Origin: Dendrocalamus latiflorus
Taxonomy: Eukaryota; Streptophyta; Magnoliopsida; Poales; Poaceae
NCBI GenBank assembly: GCA_017311315.1
Contig: CM029612.1
Location: forward strand, 26,169,572-26,233,571
DNA length: 64,000 nt
Direction: 5' to 3'
A model generated the notes under the pieces. The model was not told the DNA's origin, ran no database searches, and saw only the letters and a list, made by a program, of their open reading frames with translations. The first letter of the stretch is position 1. The number at the start of each line of letters is the position of its first letter. Both the position numbers and the translations under genes were made by a program. Of the stretch, positions 44,375 to 55,061 are shown in pieces.

Positions 44375-45645
44375 TGATACGGACCAACTAAGGATTAGTT
44401 GATGCGTAGGGATGGCCCGATCTTTCCCAGTACGTTCAGCGAGGTTCCTTCTCTTTTGGTTCCGTGGATAGAGTCTTCTCCTTGTCTTGATGTAGCCAAC
44501 AATCTTGATAAGGGCAATTTGCACTAGTATGCAAGGCGCACACTAGAAGCAATCCGTCGAACTCCCCAAACCGTGAATTTAGCAAGAAGACACGAATAAG
44601 AAGAGATGACCTTTGTAGATTCGATGGGCAATATCAAGAATATCCTATTCTTGCCTTGCACTAACTCAGCAAACTCCAAACGAGAAATCCTTGCAATCAG
44701 GTAAACTGGCCGCCAACAACCATCATGATGATTTTCTCCTTTATTTCACAAGTATAAAAACTTATCATATCATAGCCTAGCCTAAGTTACAATAGGGCTA
44801 AGCCCTGGCCTTATATAGGTGCACAATACATGGCCTTAACTAAAACTCACACACAACCTGGCCTAAGGCCGAAACAAATTCCAATACGAACTGAAAAGGA
44901 AATAGCTAAATAACTATTGTCGGATTCTTTCTTAATTTACGATGTGTCCATGAGAATTCTGGAGCTGGCACCTTATCCATTGTATAGGGCTTCGAATTAG
45001 CTTTCAAACGAGTCCAAGAACACCCAAATCAGACTCTGTTTGTGAAAGTTATGGGCATTTTAATTTTGGACTTCCTATCTTACCCGAACCGAATCCGAAC
45101 TGACTTCAAATCTTTATATGTTTTCTTTTCTTGTTCAAGGGCCTTCTAATCCATTTGGAACCTAAAAAGAAATCCTTCTTAACCTTTTGGTAAGTCTCGC
45201 GCGCCTCTTTGGACAGCCCGTGCAACATCTAATGAAGTTGCCATAACTTTGTGTAGGAAGCTCTAAATCAAATACCGTTTGATTCGTTGGAAAGTAGACT
45301 TCATTAGCTTTCCAAATATGTGTTTTGTGTGAATTATAAACCTCAGAATTGGCGTTTAATATTATGGATAGAACTGCAATCACGAGAATTTGATTGATCT
45401 TGTGTCTTACTCTTTAGCCAAACTAGCTTTCTTTCTTCTCCATCCACACCTTCCATGCATTGTTGTCTTGTTTGCGTTGCGTAAAGGAGGGATCACATAA
45501 GCATCCGCACGAACTAGGATATTTATATCTCCCATAACTGATTACTTCTTTCTCCTTGCGCAATTCAGCACTACTAAGCCTTGTAACATCAGATTGCATG
45601 GATGAAGTGCAAATCAATGTAGCATTCACACTCTTGGCCACATCA
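44375..45645 (-). repeat. 3' LTR of minus-strand gypsy
   Basis: 1,271 bp. On the minus strand it begins TGATGTGGCCAAGAG and ends CCGTATCA. Confidence 0.9.
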
Positions 45646-46325
45646 TCCTCTCCCCCTTCAAGTGAAACTGTCCTCGGTTTCGTGGTAATCTTCACAAACT
45701 CCTTGCTCTTGATGGCAATGCCAGAAATAATCTCCTTATCTCTCTTGTGCAACAAAAATTGAAATACACCTTTATGCATAAAAGTGAAGCGATTGGCTCT
45801 CCCTTGGTGTGTAACATTGCGATCAAATTGCCACGGATGTCCCAACATGATGTGACACATGTGCGTAGTCACGACGTCACACTCTACCTTGTCTTCATAA
45901 CCATCAATTGAAAACGGCACACGAACTTTATGAGTAACTTTCAGCTTATCAACATTGTGAAGCCATTGCATATAGTATGGCTTAGGACGGCACCTCGTGG
46001 TTAATGAGAGTGCATTAACCACTTCCTTGCTTATCACATTGTTGTAGCTTCCACCATCGATCATAAGCTTACACCGTTTGCCTTTGATCATGCATTGGAT
46101 TTGAAATACATCACGTCGCTGCCCCTTCTCAACAATCAGCTTATTGTGACCATCCACCTTATGAGTCATCAAAGTTGGACCAATCTCAAGATTATAATAC
46201 ACAACTTCTCGCGGAGAATAATTGAATTTCTCATCGTCATGTTCAGATTCCTCGCTTTCACCCTTCGTGACATATCCCTCATGTGTGAGTAACACCTTCC
46301 TTGCATTTGGGCAATCCCCCATCAT
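45423..46325 (-). CDS. Protease of minus-strand gypsy, extends into 3' LTR
   Basis: 300 codons as drawn from an internal Met; the zinc knuckle CFKCKGRGHMMGDC overlaps its start (about 46320-46367), so it really continues from Gag. Retropepsin active site LMIDGGSYNNVIS (Asp near 46057) is in family order, followed by CHIMLGHPWQFDRNVTHQGR. Residues after about 226 are translated from the 3' LTR. The frame here is intact, unlike the upstream gag, which has three stops. Confidence 0.85.
   Translation of the reverse strand: MMGDCPNARKVLLTHEGYVTKGESEESEHDDEKFNYSPREVVYYNLEIGPTLMTHKVDGHNKLIVEKGQRRDVFQIQCMIKGKRCKLMIDGGSYNNVISKEVVNALSLTTRCRPKPYYMQWLHNVDKLKVTHKVRVPFSIDGYEDKVECDVVTTHMCHIMLGHPWQFDRNVTHQGRANRFTFMHKGVFQFLLHKRDKEIISGIAIKSKEFVKITTKPRTVSLEGGEDDVAKSVNATLICTSSMQSDVTRLSSAELRKEKEVISYGRYKYPSSCGCLCDPSFTQRKQDNNAWKVWMEKKES
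45646..45659 (-). other. Polypurine tract of minus-strand gypsy
   Basis: Minus strand GAAGGGGGAGAGGA directly precedes the LTR's TG. Confidence 0.9.
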
Positions 46326-46488
46326 GTGACCCCTGCCCTTACACTTGAAACACTCAATTTGACTTGTTCTAGCGGTGGAGAAAGTGTAGAATCAGATTTG
46401 GATGCCTCCTTGCTCGCTGAACTTGTCGCCTTTGATGCTTATTTAAATGGAGTTCCAACCGGTTTAGTGGATGCAACCGGCTTAAAAC

Positions 46489-47577
46489 TTATGCCTCCTT
46501 CGCCCTCTTACTGATTTTGCGCCTCCATGTTGATGTATGAGGTTGGGCAACCTTGGGATGGTTGTCTTTTATCCATTGTTCAGCACGCTCCGCTTGGTGA
46601 AGTAGCTCTTGTATGGTGTCGTATTGCATCAAATCAACACGATTCTGCACGTCGTTGTTCAGCCCTTCAAAGAATCTTGTCATAGTAGCCTCCTCGGACT
46701 CACGAACTCTGGTACGGATCATGAGCACTTGCATCTTCTAATAGAATTCATCCACGGACTTGGAGCCTTGATTCAACCGTCGTAGCTTTATATGTAGCGT
46801 GCGTGTGTAGTATGCTGGTACAAAATGGTCCCTCATGACTCGCTTCATCGCCTCCCAAGTGTGTGGACGTTCACCTGCACGGTTCAATTGATCCCATCAA
46901 ATAATAGCGTATTCGGTGAACTCAATCGAAGCAACACGAACCTTCTTTTCTTTGGAGTAGTTGTGGTTATCAAAAATCTGATTTACATGCATCTTCCACT
47001 CCAAATAAGCCTCTGCATCAGCTCTGCTCTTGAACTCCTATATGGTTATTTTGATGCGACCAATACTGTCGTCCTCACGTTCCACACCTCCTTCACGGTG
47101 TCCTCCATGTGCAGCAGCCTGGTGGTCAAAAAAATCATGCCGTGGTGGTCGTGGATAGCCTCCATGGCCATCGGACATGTCCTCATTGTCTTCGTAGTAG
47201 CAAGCGTCGTCATGTGACCGAGCACGTCGCACAAAATTGGGTACTTGGAGCTGTGCGCCGACCCCTCCCGGCGGCGGTAGTCGCCCCTCCAAGCGACAGA
47301 GTGTCACCTCCAGATTGTTGAAGCCCTCCGTGAGGCGAGCGTTCAACATATCTTGCACCTCAGTGATCCTTGTATGCACGCCATTGATACTTTGGTCGAA
47401 ATCAGCAAGCATGACGTCCTCCTGGCATTTGATGTGGTCGGTAAGTGCCTTGAATCGGGTCCGTACAGCGGGTGGCAGATCATCACCAAGTGGTTCGCCC
47501 AATTCAGTGCTGTGATAGCCGCTCGAACCTCTTCTACTCACTCCCGACATCCTGAAATCAGCAAGAAACACAAGCAC
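46489..47577 (-). pseudogene. Gag of minus-strand gypsy, three in-frame stops
   Basis: Most likely start is MSGVSRRGSSGYHSTELGEP (about 47550). The N-terminal coiled region VHTRITEVQDMLNARLTEGF is followed by the capsid core RADAEAYLEWKMHVNQIFDN and MTRFFEGLNNDVQNRVDLMQ. Stops at about 47038, 46899 (TGA where the family has Trp) and 46741 lie in one frame, so the copy decayed by substitution without shifts. Confidence 0.85.
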
Positions 47578-47594
47578 GTACCGTGATTAACCAC

Positions 47595-47606
47595 GCTCTA
47601 ATACCA
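47595..47606 (-). other. Primer-binding site (tRNA-Met type)
   Basis: Minus strand TGGTATTAGAGC, one mismatch from the canonical site, 3 nt after the LTR end. Confidence 0.85.
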
Positions 47607-47609
47607 CGA

Positions 47610-48918
47610 TGATACGGACCAACTAAGGATCAGTTGATGCGTAGGGATGGCCCAATCTTTCCCTGTACGTTCAGCGAGGTTCCTTCTCCTTTGGTTCCTA
47701 CGGATAGAGTATTCTCCTTGTCTTAATGCAGCCAACAATGTTGATAAGGGCAATTTGCACTAATATGCAAGGCGCACACTAGAAGCAATCCGCCAAACTC
47801 CCCAAACTGTGAATTCAGTAAGAAGACATGAATTAGAAGAGATGAACCTTGTAGATTCGATGGGCAATCTCAAGAATCTCCTATTCTTGCCTTGCACCAA
47901 CCCAATAAACTCCAAACGAGAAACCCTTGCAATCACGTAATCTGGCCGCCAACAACCATCATAGCAATTTTCTCCTTTATTTCACAAATATAAAAACTGA
48001 TCATATCATAGCCTAAGTTACAATAGGGCTAAGCCCTGGCCTTATATAGGTGCACAATGCACGGTCTTAACTAAAACTCACGCACAACTTGGCCTAAGGC
48101 CAAAACAAATTCCAATACGAGCTGCAAAGGAAAGAGCTAAATAACTATTGTCGAATTCTTTCTTAATTTGCGGTGTGACAATGAGGATTCTGGGGCTAGC
48201 ACCTTATCCATTGTGTGGGGCTTCGAATTAGCTTTCAAACGAGTCCAAGAACACCCAAATCGGACTCCGTTTGTGAAAGTTATGGACGTTTTAATTTTGG
48301 ACTTCCTGTCTAACCCGAACCGAATCTGAACTGACTTCAAATCTTTATATGTTTTCTTTTCTTATTCTAGGGGCTTCCAAATCTGTTTAAAACCTGAAAA
48401 GGAATCCTTCTTAACCTTTGGAAAGCCATGGTGTGATCGGATTTTACCCTTACTTGCATTGCAATACTCAGCTCGTGCAACATCTAATGAAGTTGCCATA
48501 ACGTTGTGTAGGAAGCTCCAAATCAAGCGTTATTTGATTCGTTGGAAACTAGACTTCATTAGCTTTCCAAATATGTATTTTGTGTGAATTATAAACCTCA
48601 GAATTGACGTTGAAAGCTTTATGAACATTGTGGACAGAACTGCAATCACGAGAACTTGATTGATCTTGTGTCTTCCTCTTTAGCCAAACTAGCTTTCTTT
48701 CTTCTCCATCCACACCTCTAATTCCATGCATTGTTGTCTTGTTTGCATTGCGTAAAGGAGGAATCATATAAGCATCCGCATGAACTAGGCTATTCTTCTC
48801 TCTCCCATAACCGATTGCTTCTTTCTCCTTGCGCAATTTAGCACTACTAAGCCTTGTAACATCAGATTACATGGATGAAGCACAAATCAATGTAGCATTC
48901 ACACTCTTGGCCACATCA
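47610..48918 (-). repeat. 5' LTR of minus-strand gypsy
   Basis: 1,309 bp. It differs from the 3' LTR by several indels, for example around 48420-48480 versus 45185-45225, and by many substitutions. Confidence 0.9.
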
Positions 48919-48923
48919 AATGG

Positions 48924-50404
48924 TCCACTCAGTTGATTTGACACACTTACAGGCATCCTAACACCAACAAAGGGTTGGCGCTCCCTCGTCAAGGGCCCTT
49001 CCGGGGGGCGTTCAGTGAGCATAGGAGGGGGTGTGGCTCGACCCAGAATTGTTGGGTGTACTGCAGGGCAACCTCCTTAGATCGACGAGCTCCAGAGGTG
49101 GCTATTGAGAAGGTGAGTGGTATGTGTAAGGTTACTGACTATACGCCCTATAGCGAGTAGCGGTTTGCTGGGGAGCCTCCCAGTCCTTCAAGAGCTCGCG
49201 GATGTGCTTCCATTCATTCTTCTTGTCAATGTTATCTAGGTAGTGTTGTTGGTGAGGTATTTCTGGCCGAGTAGCATTGTATTTATGGCGGGAGTGGACA
49301 CACCTGGAGTGGCTCCATTGCAATGAGGCACGGATGTGTTTTGTGTTCGTGCGTCGTGCCCTTTGAGGCGGAAACTTGCAGCAGTCGAGCGGTCTCTTCG
49401 TGCTTTGCAGAGCGAGGTCACATCCTACTTTTTAAAGAGTGGTCACTTCCTGCTTTGCAGAGAGAAGTCATGTCCTGCTGTGTATAGAGTGCTCATGTCA
49501 CGTCATACTTTGCGGAGCGAGGTCACATTCTGCTTTGCAGAGATAGGTACGATGACAGATTGGCACTGCAAATGAAGTCAAAATATGCAATTACGATGCA
49601 ATTAGTTTCACACTACGTACAACAAGCAAAGTACTGACCATCAGAGATGAAAAATCATGCAAACCGACTCCTACACCCATCTGTAGAACCCATTTCTTCA
49701 TAGTGTATTTTAAAAGCTGCTCGTTTAGTCATACATGTTGATCATTTCGACAATTAATTTGATATTAACTACAGCTGCTCATTCAATTAAATAAATGTAA
49801 AATAGACCTAATAACAAATCCGCTACTCACTAATAAATTTGCACGAAGGGACTTTTTCTAATATACAACACCCTAAACAAAGATAAGCAATCATATAAGT
49901 CTTATGAAAATCTAACTTTATTTCGGTTGTTAATTTTCCAACACGAGAACCGAAGTTCACATTTGCATGAAATGGTAAAAGGTGCAGTAAAATCAATTTA
50001 TCAGCCCATCCGGCCGTGACGAAGTTGATGCATTTTTTTTGTTGCTTATAGCGATGGCTTATGGTTCTTGGTTCTAGCGTGAGTACTCATACAAACGAAT
50101 CAAATATTGATAAGCCAATAAGCCGCTTCAAAAATGATATCCGGATAAGCTACTTCGGAATGACGACGGAGAAGCCAACCTGTTTATTTATTCAAAGAAG
50201 TCATAAACTGAGAAGTGCATAATACTGGAGGCAGACGGAAAGCAGTTGGCCTTTTAATTAGTTCAGAAATAAGATCAGTTTAATTAGAGCAAATCATTTT
50301 CTTTGTTTCTTGATACTTAACCTCCTGTAGCTTTTCCTTTTTGCTCATGCCCTCTTTTTTTCTTTTTCTTTTTTGAACTGGCTCATGCCCTCTTTGTACA
50401 CTGT
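48924..50404. other. Intergenic; short tandem repeat, no gene
   Basis: No gene supported. Positions about 49400-49545 hold four to five copies of an approximately 33-bp unit with TGCTTTGCAGAGCGAGGTCA. The minus strand at about 49180-49250 reads LDNIDKKNEWKHIRELLKDW, possibly a transposon fragment, but too short to assign. Confidence 0.5.
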
Positions 50405-50691
50405 GGGGGCGTTTGGTTGCCTGGTTTTTGCCCAGCCAGGCTCTCCAAATGCAAGTTTCAGTTGTTTGGTTGCCCAGTCAGGCTCCCCAGATGCAAGTTT
50501 CAGTTGTTTGGTTGCCCGCATCGAAGTCTGAACCTAGCTCTCCAGATGCAAAAAGCAGCTCAGAGCCTGGCTCTCGAGATACGGATTTCATTTGCGTTTC
50601 TGGCGAGCCAGGCTCGCATGGGGGCAACCAGGCTCGAGCCAGGCTCACATGGGGCATCCAGGCTCCACTCACCAATGAACCAAACGTGCCC
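50405..50691. mobile_element. Tourist-like MITE A
   Basis: Terminal inverted repeats GGGGGCGTTTGGTT and AACCAAACGTGCCC, 287 bp, flanked by the trinucleotide TGT on both sides (50402-50404 and 50692-50694). Internally rich in CCAGGCTC/GAGCCTGG words. Confidence 0.75.
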
Positions 50692-51218
50692 TGTGTAAAC
50701 TGACTGTAGTGCCTAACTTGTCAAAAAGACACCACCGTGCAGTCGATTGGGGGAAAAAAAGAAGGGAATGAGAAGCGGTGGGATGGAGGTAGCTGGGGCT
50801 TGGTGTTTTCTTCCTTCGATGGTCGCATTGGCAGGGGCGTAGAGCCCACTATGGGGTGGTGTCTTTTGAGCCCAGCCTAAGAGCATCTCCAACAATGTCC
50901 TCTAAATCTCATCCTCTAAATCACTTTTTAGAGGACACAATCTAGAAAATAGAAGACTTAAAAGATGTACCTCCAACAAATCCTCTAAATATGGTTCCTT
51001 AAATTAAAATCTGGGTCCACAAAAACTACCAACCAATCTTCTCATCTGCTCCCCCGTCCCTTCCTTCCAAAAAAACGACGGCGGCGTCTCATCCTTGTCT
51101 CCCCGTGCGAAGGTACGTGTGCTGTGCCGAGTCTTTGTTGTTCTGAGCGGATGTCGTCTTCTCGGGATTCTCTGGCATGAACTTGCTGAGCGGATGTTCT
51201 GCAGCTGGCATGCTCTTA

Positions 51219-51443
51219 GGGGACGTTTGGTTCCCCGCACCAGGGGTTGTCCTGGTTCTGTGCATGCATCTCACCGTGTTTGGTTTCTCACGTATATGCC
51301 TCGTCCTGGCTCTGAGGATGCAAAAAACACGTACACACCTGGCCGCGCGGAAACGAAATTTGTTTTCGTTTCTCCCTGGCCTGGCTGGCGGGAGCCAGGG
51401 AAACACGAGCCTGGGTGGTTTTGTACGCGTACCAAACGTGCCC
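51219..51443. mobile_element. Tourist-like MITE B nested in Harbinger
   Basis: Inverted termini GGGGACGTTTGGTT / ACCAAACGTGCCC, 225 bp, TSD TTA at 51216-51218 and 51444-51446, exactly the preferred Harbinger target. Same TIR family as MITE A, 530 bp away. Confidence 0.88.
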
Positions 51444-51894
51444 TTAGAGAATCCAGAATCCAGTAGAACAAACTTTCTCTGTTTGTTGGAGGTTGGAACT
51501 TGGCATGGATTGGCAGCTGGCAGCGTGGCTGCAGGCTCCTCAGCACCCATGAACAGTGCTTGCATGAATGAATGCAGCCGTGGTCATCCTCTCAAATCTG
51601 CTGCTAATTTCATATTTTACTTGTTTGTTCTACTGGTTTTTGTTGTTGGTCCTTCCGCACGATTGAACATTTGGAACAAAAGGAATGTCCAATTTTTTTG
51701 TGTTAGCCTTCTATGATTTGTTAGGTGCATCAAATTACTTCACGTGAAGGCACTTGATCTTTGTCTAGTGATTACATGCATGGAGGTTAAGAATCAGTCA
51801 TGAATTTCTAGCTGCTGTGATAGTTGCATGCGATTTGTTTTAAATAGATTGCTACAGTTAATAGCTTATGGTTACAGTTTATACTTTCACAGAG

Positions 51895-53185
51895 ATGAAT
51901 CGCCGTAGAAATCTCGTTAAATTTGTGTTGGATGAAGATTCTTCGGACGATGATGAGGAATTTATTTTTATGGCGGCTCAATTAATTCACCAACAATACA
52001 TGAATGATCAGAGACAAAAGCATGGAGGTTCTGTATTTGGGCACCAAGTAGTTGATCGGAATAGACTGGCGGGTCATCGGAGACTATACAATGACTATTT
52101 CTCAGAAGAACCTACATATGGTCCTATTTATTTTAGGCGCAGGTTTGTAATATTTTTCTGTAATTTTTCCAATTTTATTGTAAATAGTGTTTCACGTATG
52201 ATATATTTTTTTAATGTGTTGCAGGTTTAGAATGAGACGGCCTCTATTTTTACGCATAATGCACGCTGTGGAGGCGCATGATGATTATTTTGTGCAAAAA
52301 AGAAATGCAGCCGGTACCCTCGGGTTGTCATGCTTGCAGAAGGTTACTGCAGCATTCCGTATGTTGACTTACGGTGTAGCAGCAGATGCAATAGATGACT
52401 ATGTTCGTATTGGAGAAAGTACTGCGATAGAGAGTTTAAAAAAGATGGTCAAAGCAATATGTGAAGTTTTTGGAGACGAGTATTTGAGGACACCAAATGA
52501 GAATGATACCGCTACATTACTCGCAGCAGGGGAAGAAAGAGGTTTTCCAGGAATGTTGGGGTCTATTGACTGTATGCACTGGAGGTGGAAGAATTGTCCT
52601 GCTGCATGGCAAGGTATGTATAGTGGGCATGTGCGAGAGCCCACTATAATTCTAGAAGCTGTTGCATCACATGACTTATGGATTTGGCATGCTTTTTTTG
52701 GTTTACCTGGATCTCACAATGATATCAATGTTCTTCAACGATCACCATTGTTTGCTAAGCTTGCCGAAGGTCAGGCTCCCAAAGTTAATTATATTATCAA
52801 CGGGCACAACTATAATATGGGGTATTACCTTGCAGACGGTATTTATCCTTCATGGGCCACATTTGTGAAGACCATACAAATGCCACAAGGCAACAAAAAG
52901 AAGTATTTTGCCAAAGCACAAGAAGCCGTTAGGAAGGATGTTGAACGAGCATGTGGGGTTCTTCAAGCTCGCTTTGCCATTGTTCGTGGGCCAGCTCGTT
53001 TTTGGGATGCAGATACTCTGGGAGAAATAATGAGGGCATGTGTAATCATGCATAATATGATTGTAGAAGACGAGCGTGACGATGAGAATGATTTGACTTT
53101 TGATGGTGTAGGAGATCCTGTCGATGTTTCACATGAACATACGCCTGATCTTCATGAGTTCATTGAGAATTATAGGAAAAATTAA
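51895..53185 (+). CDS. PIF/Harbinger transposase (DDE nuclease)
   Basis: Two exons, 51895-52142 and 52225-53185, joined by an 82-bp intron (GTTTGT...TTGCAG), giving 402 residues. An in-frame ATG at 51868 is an alternative start. The acidic N-terminus (DEDSSDDDEEF) is typical. A DDE_4-type nuclease follows: Asp in GFPGMLGSIDCMHWRWKNCP (about residue 198), Asp in FFGLPGSHNDINVLQ (about 249), then YYLADGIYPSW and the Glu of RKDVERACGVLQ (about 323). The C-terminal IMRACVIMHNMIVEDER motif is present. All catalytic residues and the intron are intact, so it may be functional. It acts with ORF1 to excise elements bearing matching termini. Confidence 0.92.
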
Positions 53186-54007
53186 AGACAAGGATATTCA
53201 CAGTTAGCTTCAAGCAGACCTCGTAGAACACTTATGGCAACGTCATGGAGACCAATATTAGTTAATTTATAGCATCATTTGTAGTGTTTAGAAGTTTATA
53301 TTCCATCACTAAACAATTCTCACAATTGTACGCAATACATCAGTAAGTGAAGTGTTTGCTCTATTATTTAACACTCTCATGGTTGATAGACTCCAACGAA
53401 TGGGATATCCTGTTATCCATTGCAGTGAATTATGACAAGTTCACCCACGTACAACACAGGATAATGGGATATCAGTTGTGGAGTAGTTTCTGGAAATGAG
53501 ATAACTAGTTGAAGCACAATTCAATAAGAGCAACTCGCTCACAATGAATACACCAAGGTAAACAAATGCTATGCTTTTACAATTCCAGTCAGTCAACATA
53601 CAATGAATACACCAAGGTAAACGAATGCTAGTCTAATGAATTTAACAAGCCTCAGCCAGATATGAATTGAGAACATAAATGTGACCAGCATATATTCGAT
53701 ATGTTGCCTAGACATATGCAGTTATAATTTAGTAGCATTGCCTAGACATATGCAGTTATAATTTAGTAGCATGCTCTAGACACCTGTTAAAGACTGTTGT
53801 AGCAATAAAAAGGCAAGAACTACCAAATGAGCAAAGTTAACTATATATTCCAAGTAGAGTGCAGTAGTCCTCATAGTCAGTTAGTCACTGCTACGACAGC
53901 ATTCTCATAAATAGTATCATGGACAGAACGTATATTGATAGGGGATGCCAGATCATCTATGGATGGTTTATTTTTTCCAACCTAGGGTGATTCTTTCACG
54001 TTGAATT
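53186..54007. other. Transposase 3' region; short duplications
   Basis: No gene. A 34-bp tandem duplication (TGCCTAGACATATGCAGTTA...) lies at about 53704-53771, and CAATGAATACACCAAGGTAAAC occurs at about 53542 and 53600. Confidence 0.6.
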
Positions 54008-55061
54008 AACTAGCACTATCACATTGAATACGCTCTTGAAGCCCCTTGTAGTACTTTCTTTGAGGACTATCCATGCCACTAGTATCAATCCTCATAATTC
54101 TCTCTTCTTCCATCATCTTCTTAAACTCGAACTTCTTTTTCTCAAGCTCAATTCTCTCTTCTTCCAACGTGAACACTTGTTTGAACCTCTCTTCTTTCTT
54201 CCGTTCCTTCTCTGCATCATCCTCTCTCTTTTTAGCCCATAGATGATCTAAGGAATCATAAAAAAAACGTTCACCTTTTTACGAAGCTTTTCTTTCTCTT
54301 TCTTTCTCCCTAAAGGTCTTTCAAGTGAAGTTCTGGCATAATCCGGATTTGCATCCCCGCTCTCATCTTCATGTGGCAGAGGAGTAGATGCAGGTGTGGA
54401 TGCTGCAGGGCTTGAAAAGGCCGTGGTTTTCTGCTTTTTATTGGATATTTTTGGAGCTTGCATCTGAATACGCCTTTCAATCCACTTTGGTTGATTCTTC
54501 AAAAGATTCCAACATTGTATAAGCGTGAAATCCTTCTTTTGCTTATCTTCACTCTTATACAACTTGCCAGCATGCACTATCTACGAAAAGAAAACAAATA
54601 TAGAGCATTACAAATAAGCTCGAAAAGATTACAACAAACATAGATGATTTGTAACTACGTCTAACCATGTCTTCAATGGTCATACCACTTTGATTTCTAT
54701 TCTCTATCCGACTTAGACAACCATAAAACCTATTGACAGATTCTTGAATGACAGTCCAACGTTTGTTGAGGGACTTATGAGAGCGATCTGAATCAAAAAG
54801 CCTGTTTGTATGGAAATATTCATAAATTTGATCCCAATATGCAGTACGAGCTTGATCTGTCCCTTGAATTGCATCCAAACTAACATTTAACCACGCCAAC
54901 ACCAAAAGACTGTCCTCCTCTGAACTAAAATTCTTGGTCCTTTTTTGGTTTGGCCTTTGCGATGTACTATCATCGACAATTGCAAACTCTTCCTCTTGAG
55001 AATTGGAACCTCCGGTTATCATGTCTGTGAAATATCTCGTTCCATCCATACTACCTGTACA
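54008..55061 (-). pseudogene. Harbinger ORF1 (Myb/SANT-like), one frameshift
   Basis: DNA-binding partner of the transposase. The exon ending at 54666 starts at ATG 55049 (MDGTRYFTDMITGGSNSQEE) and carries the SANT-like domain KNFSSEEDSLLVLAWLNVSL to RSHKSLNKRWTVIQESVNRF. The next exon (54580 leftwards) encodes DFTLIQCWNLLKNQPKW and ERPLGRKKEKEKLR. After LRK the frame shifts by one base in an A-run (about 54278), ending early at 54248; in the other frame a family-like Lys/Glu coiled coil continues to a stop at 54008 (KYYKGLQERIQCDSAS). A 5' exon at 56480-56690 (ELAASQEEFLHQYTEG, GTAAAT donor) joins in phase through an acceptor at about 55062. The one-base loss may be real or a homopolymer error. 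Confidence 0.82.

Larger units (their letters stand above)
44081..46493. repeat. 2,413-bp duplication, copy 2 (original position)
   Basis: Partner of 38487-40899. It continues uninterrupted into the gypsy gag on its right, so this is the original arrangement. Confidence 0.97.
44375..48918 (-). mobile_element. Gag-protease (non-autonomous) gypsy element, minus strand
   Basis: LTRs at 47610-48918 (5') and 44375-45645 (3') with TG...CA ends on the minus strand, TSD AATGG at 44370-44374 and 48919-48923, a primer site 47595-47606 and a polypurine tract 45646-45659. It encodes Gag, one zinc knuckle and protease only, with the protease directly abutting the 3' LTR, so RT/RNase H/integrase were lost before this insertion. 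The two LTRs are clearly diverged (indels and many substitutions), so this is an old insertion. Confidence 0.92.
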
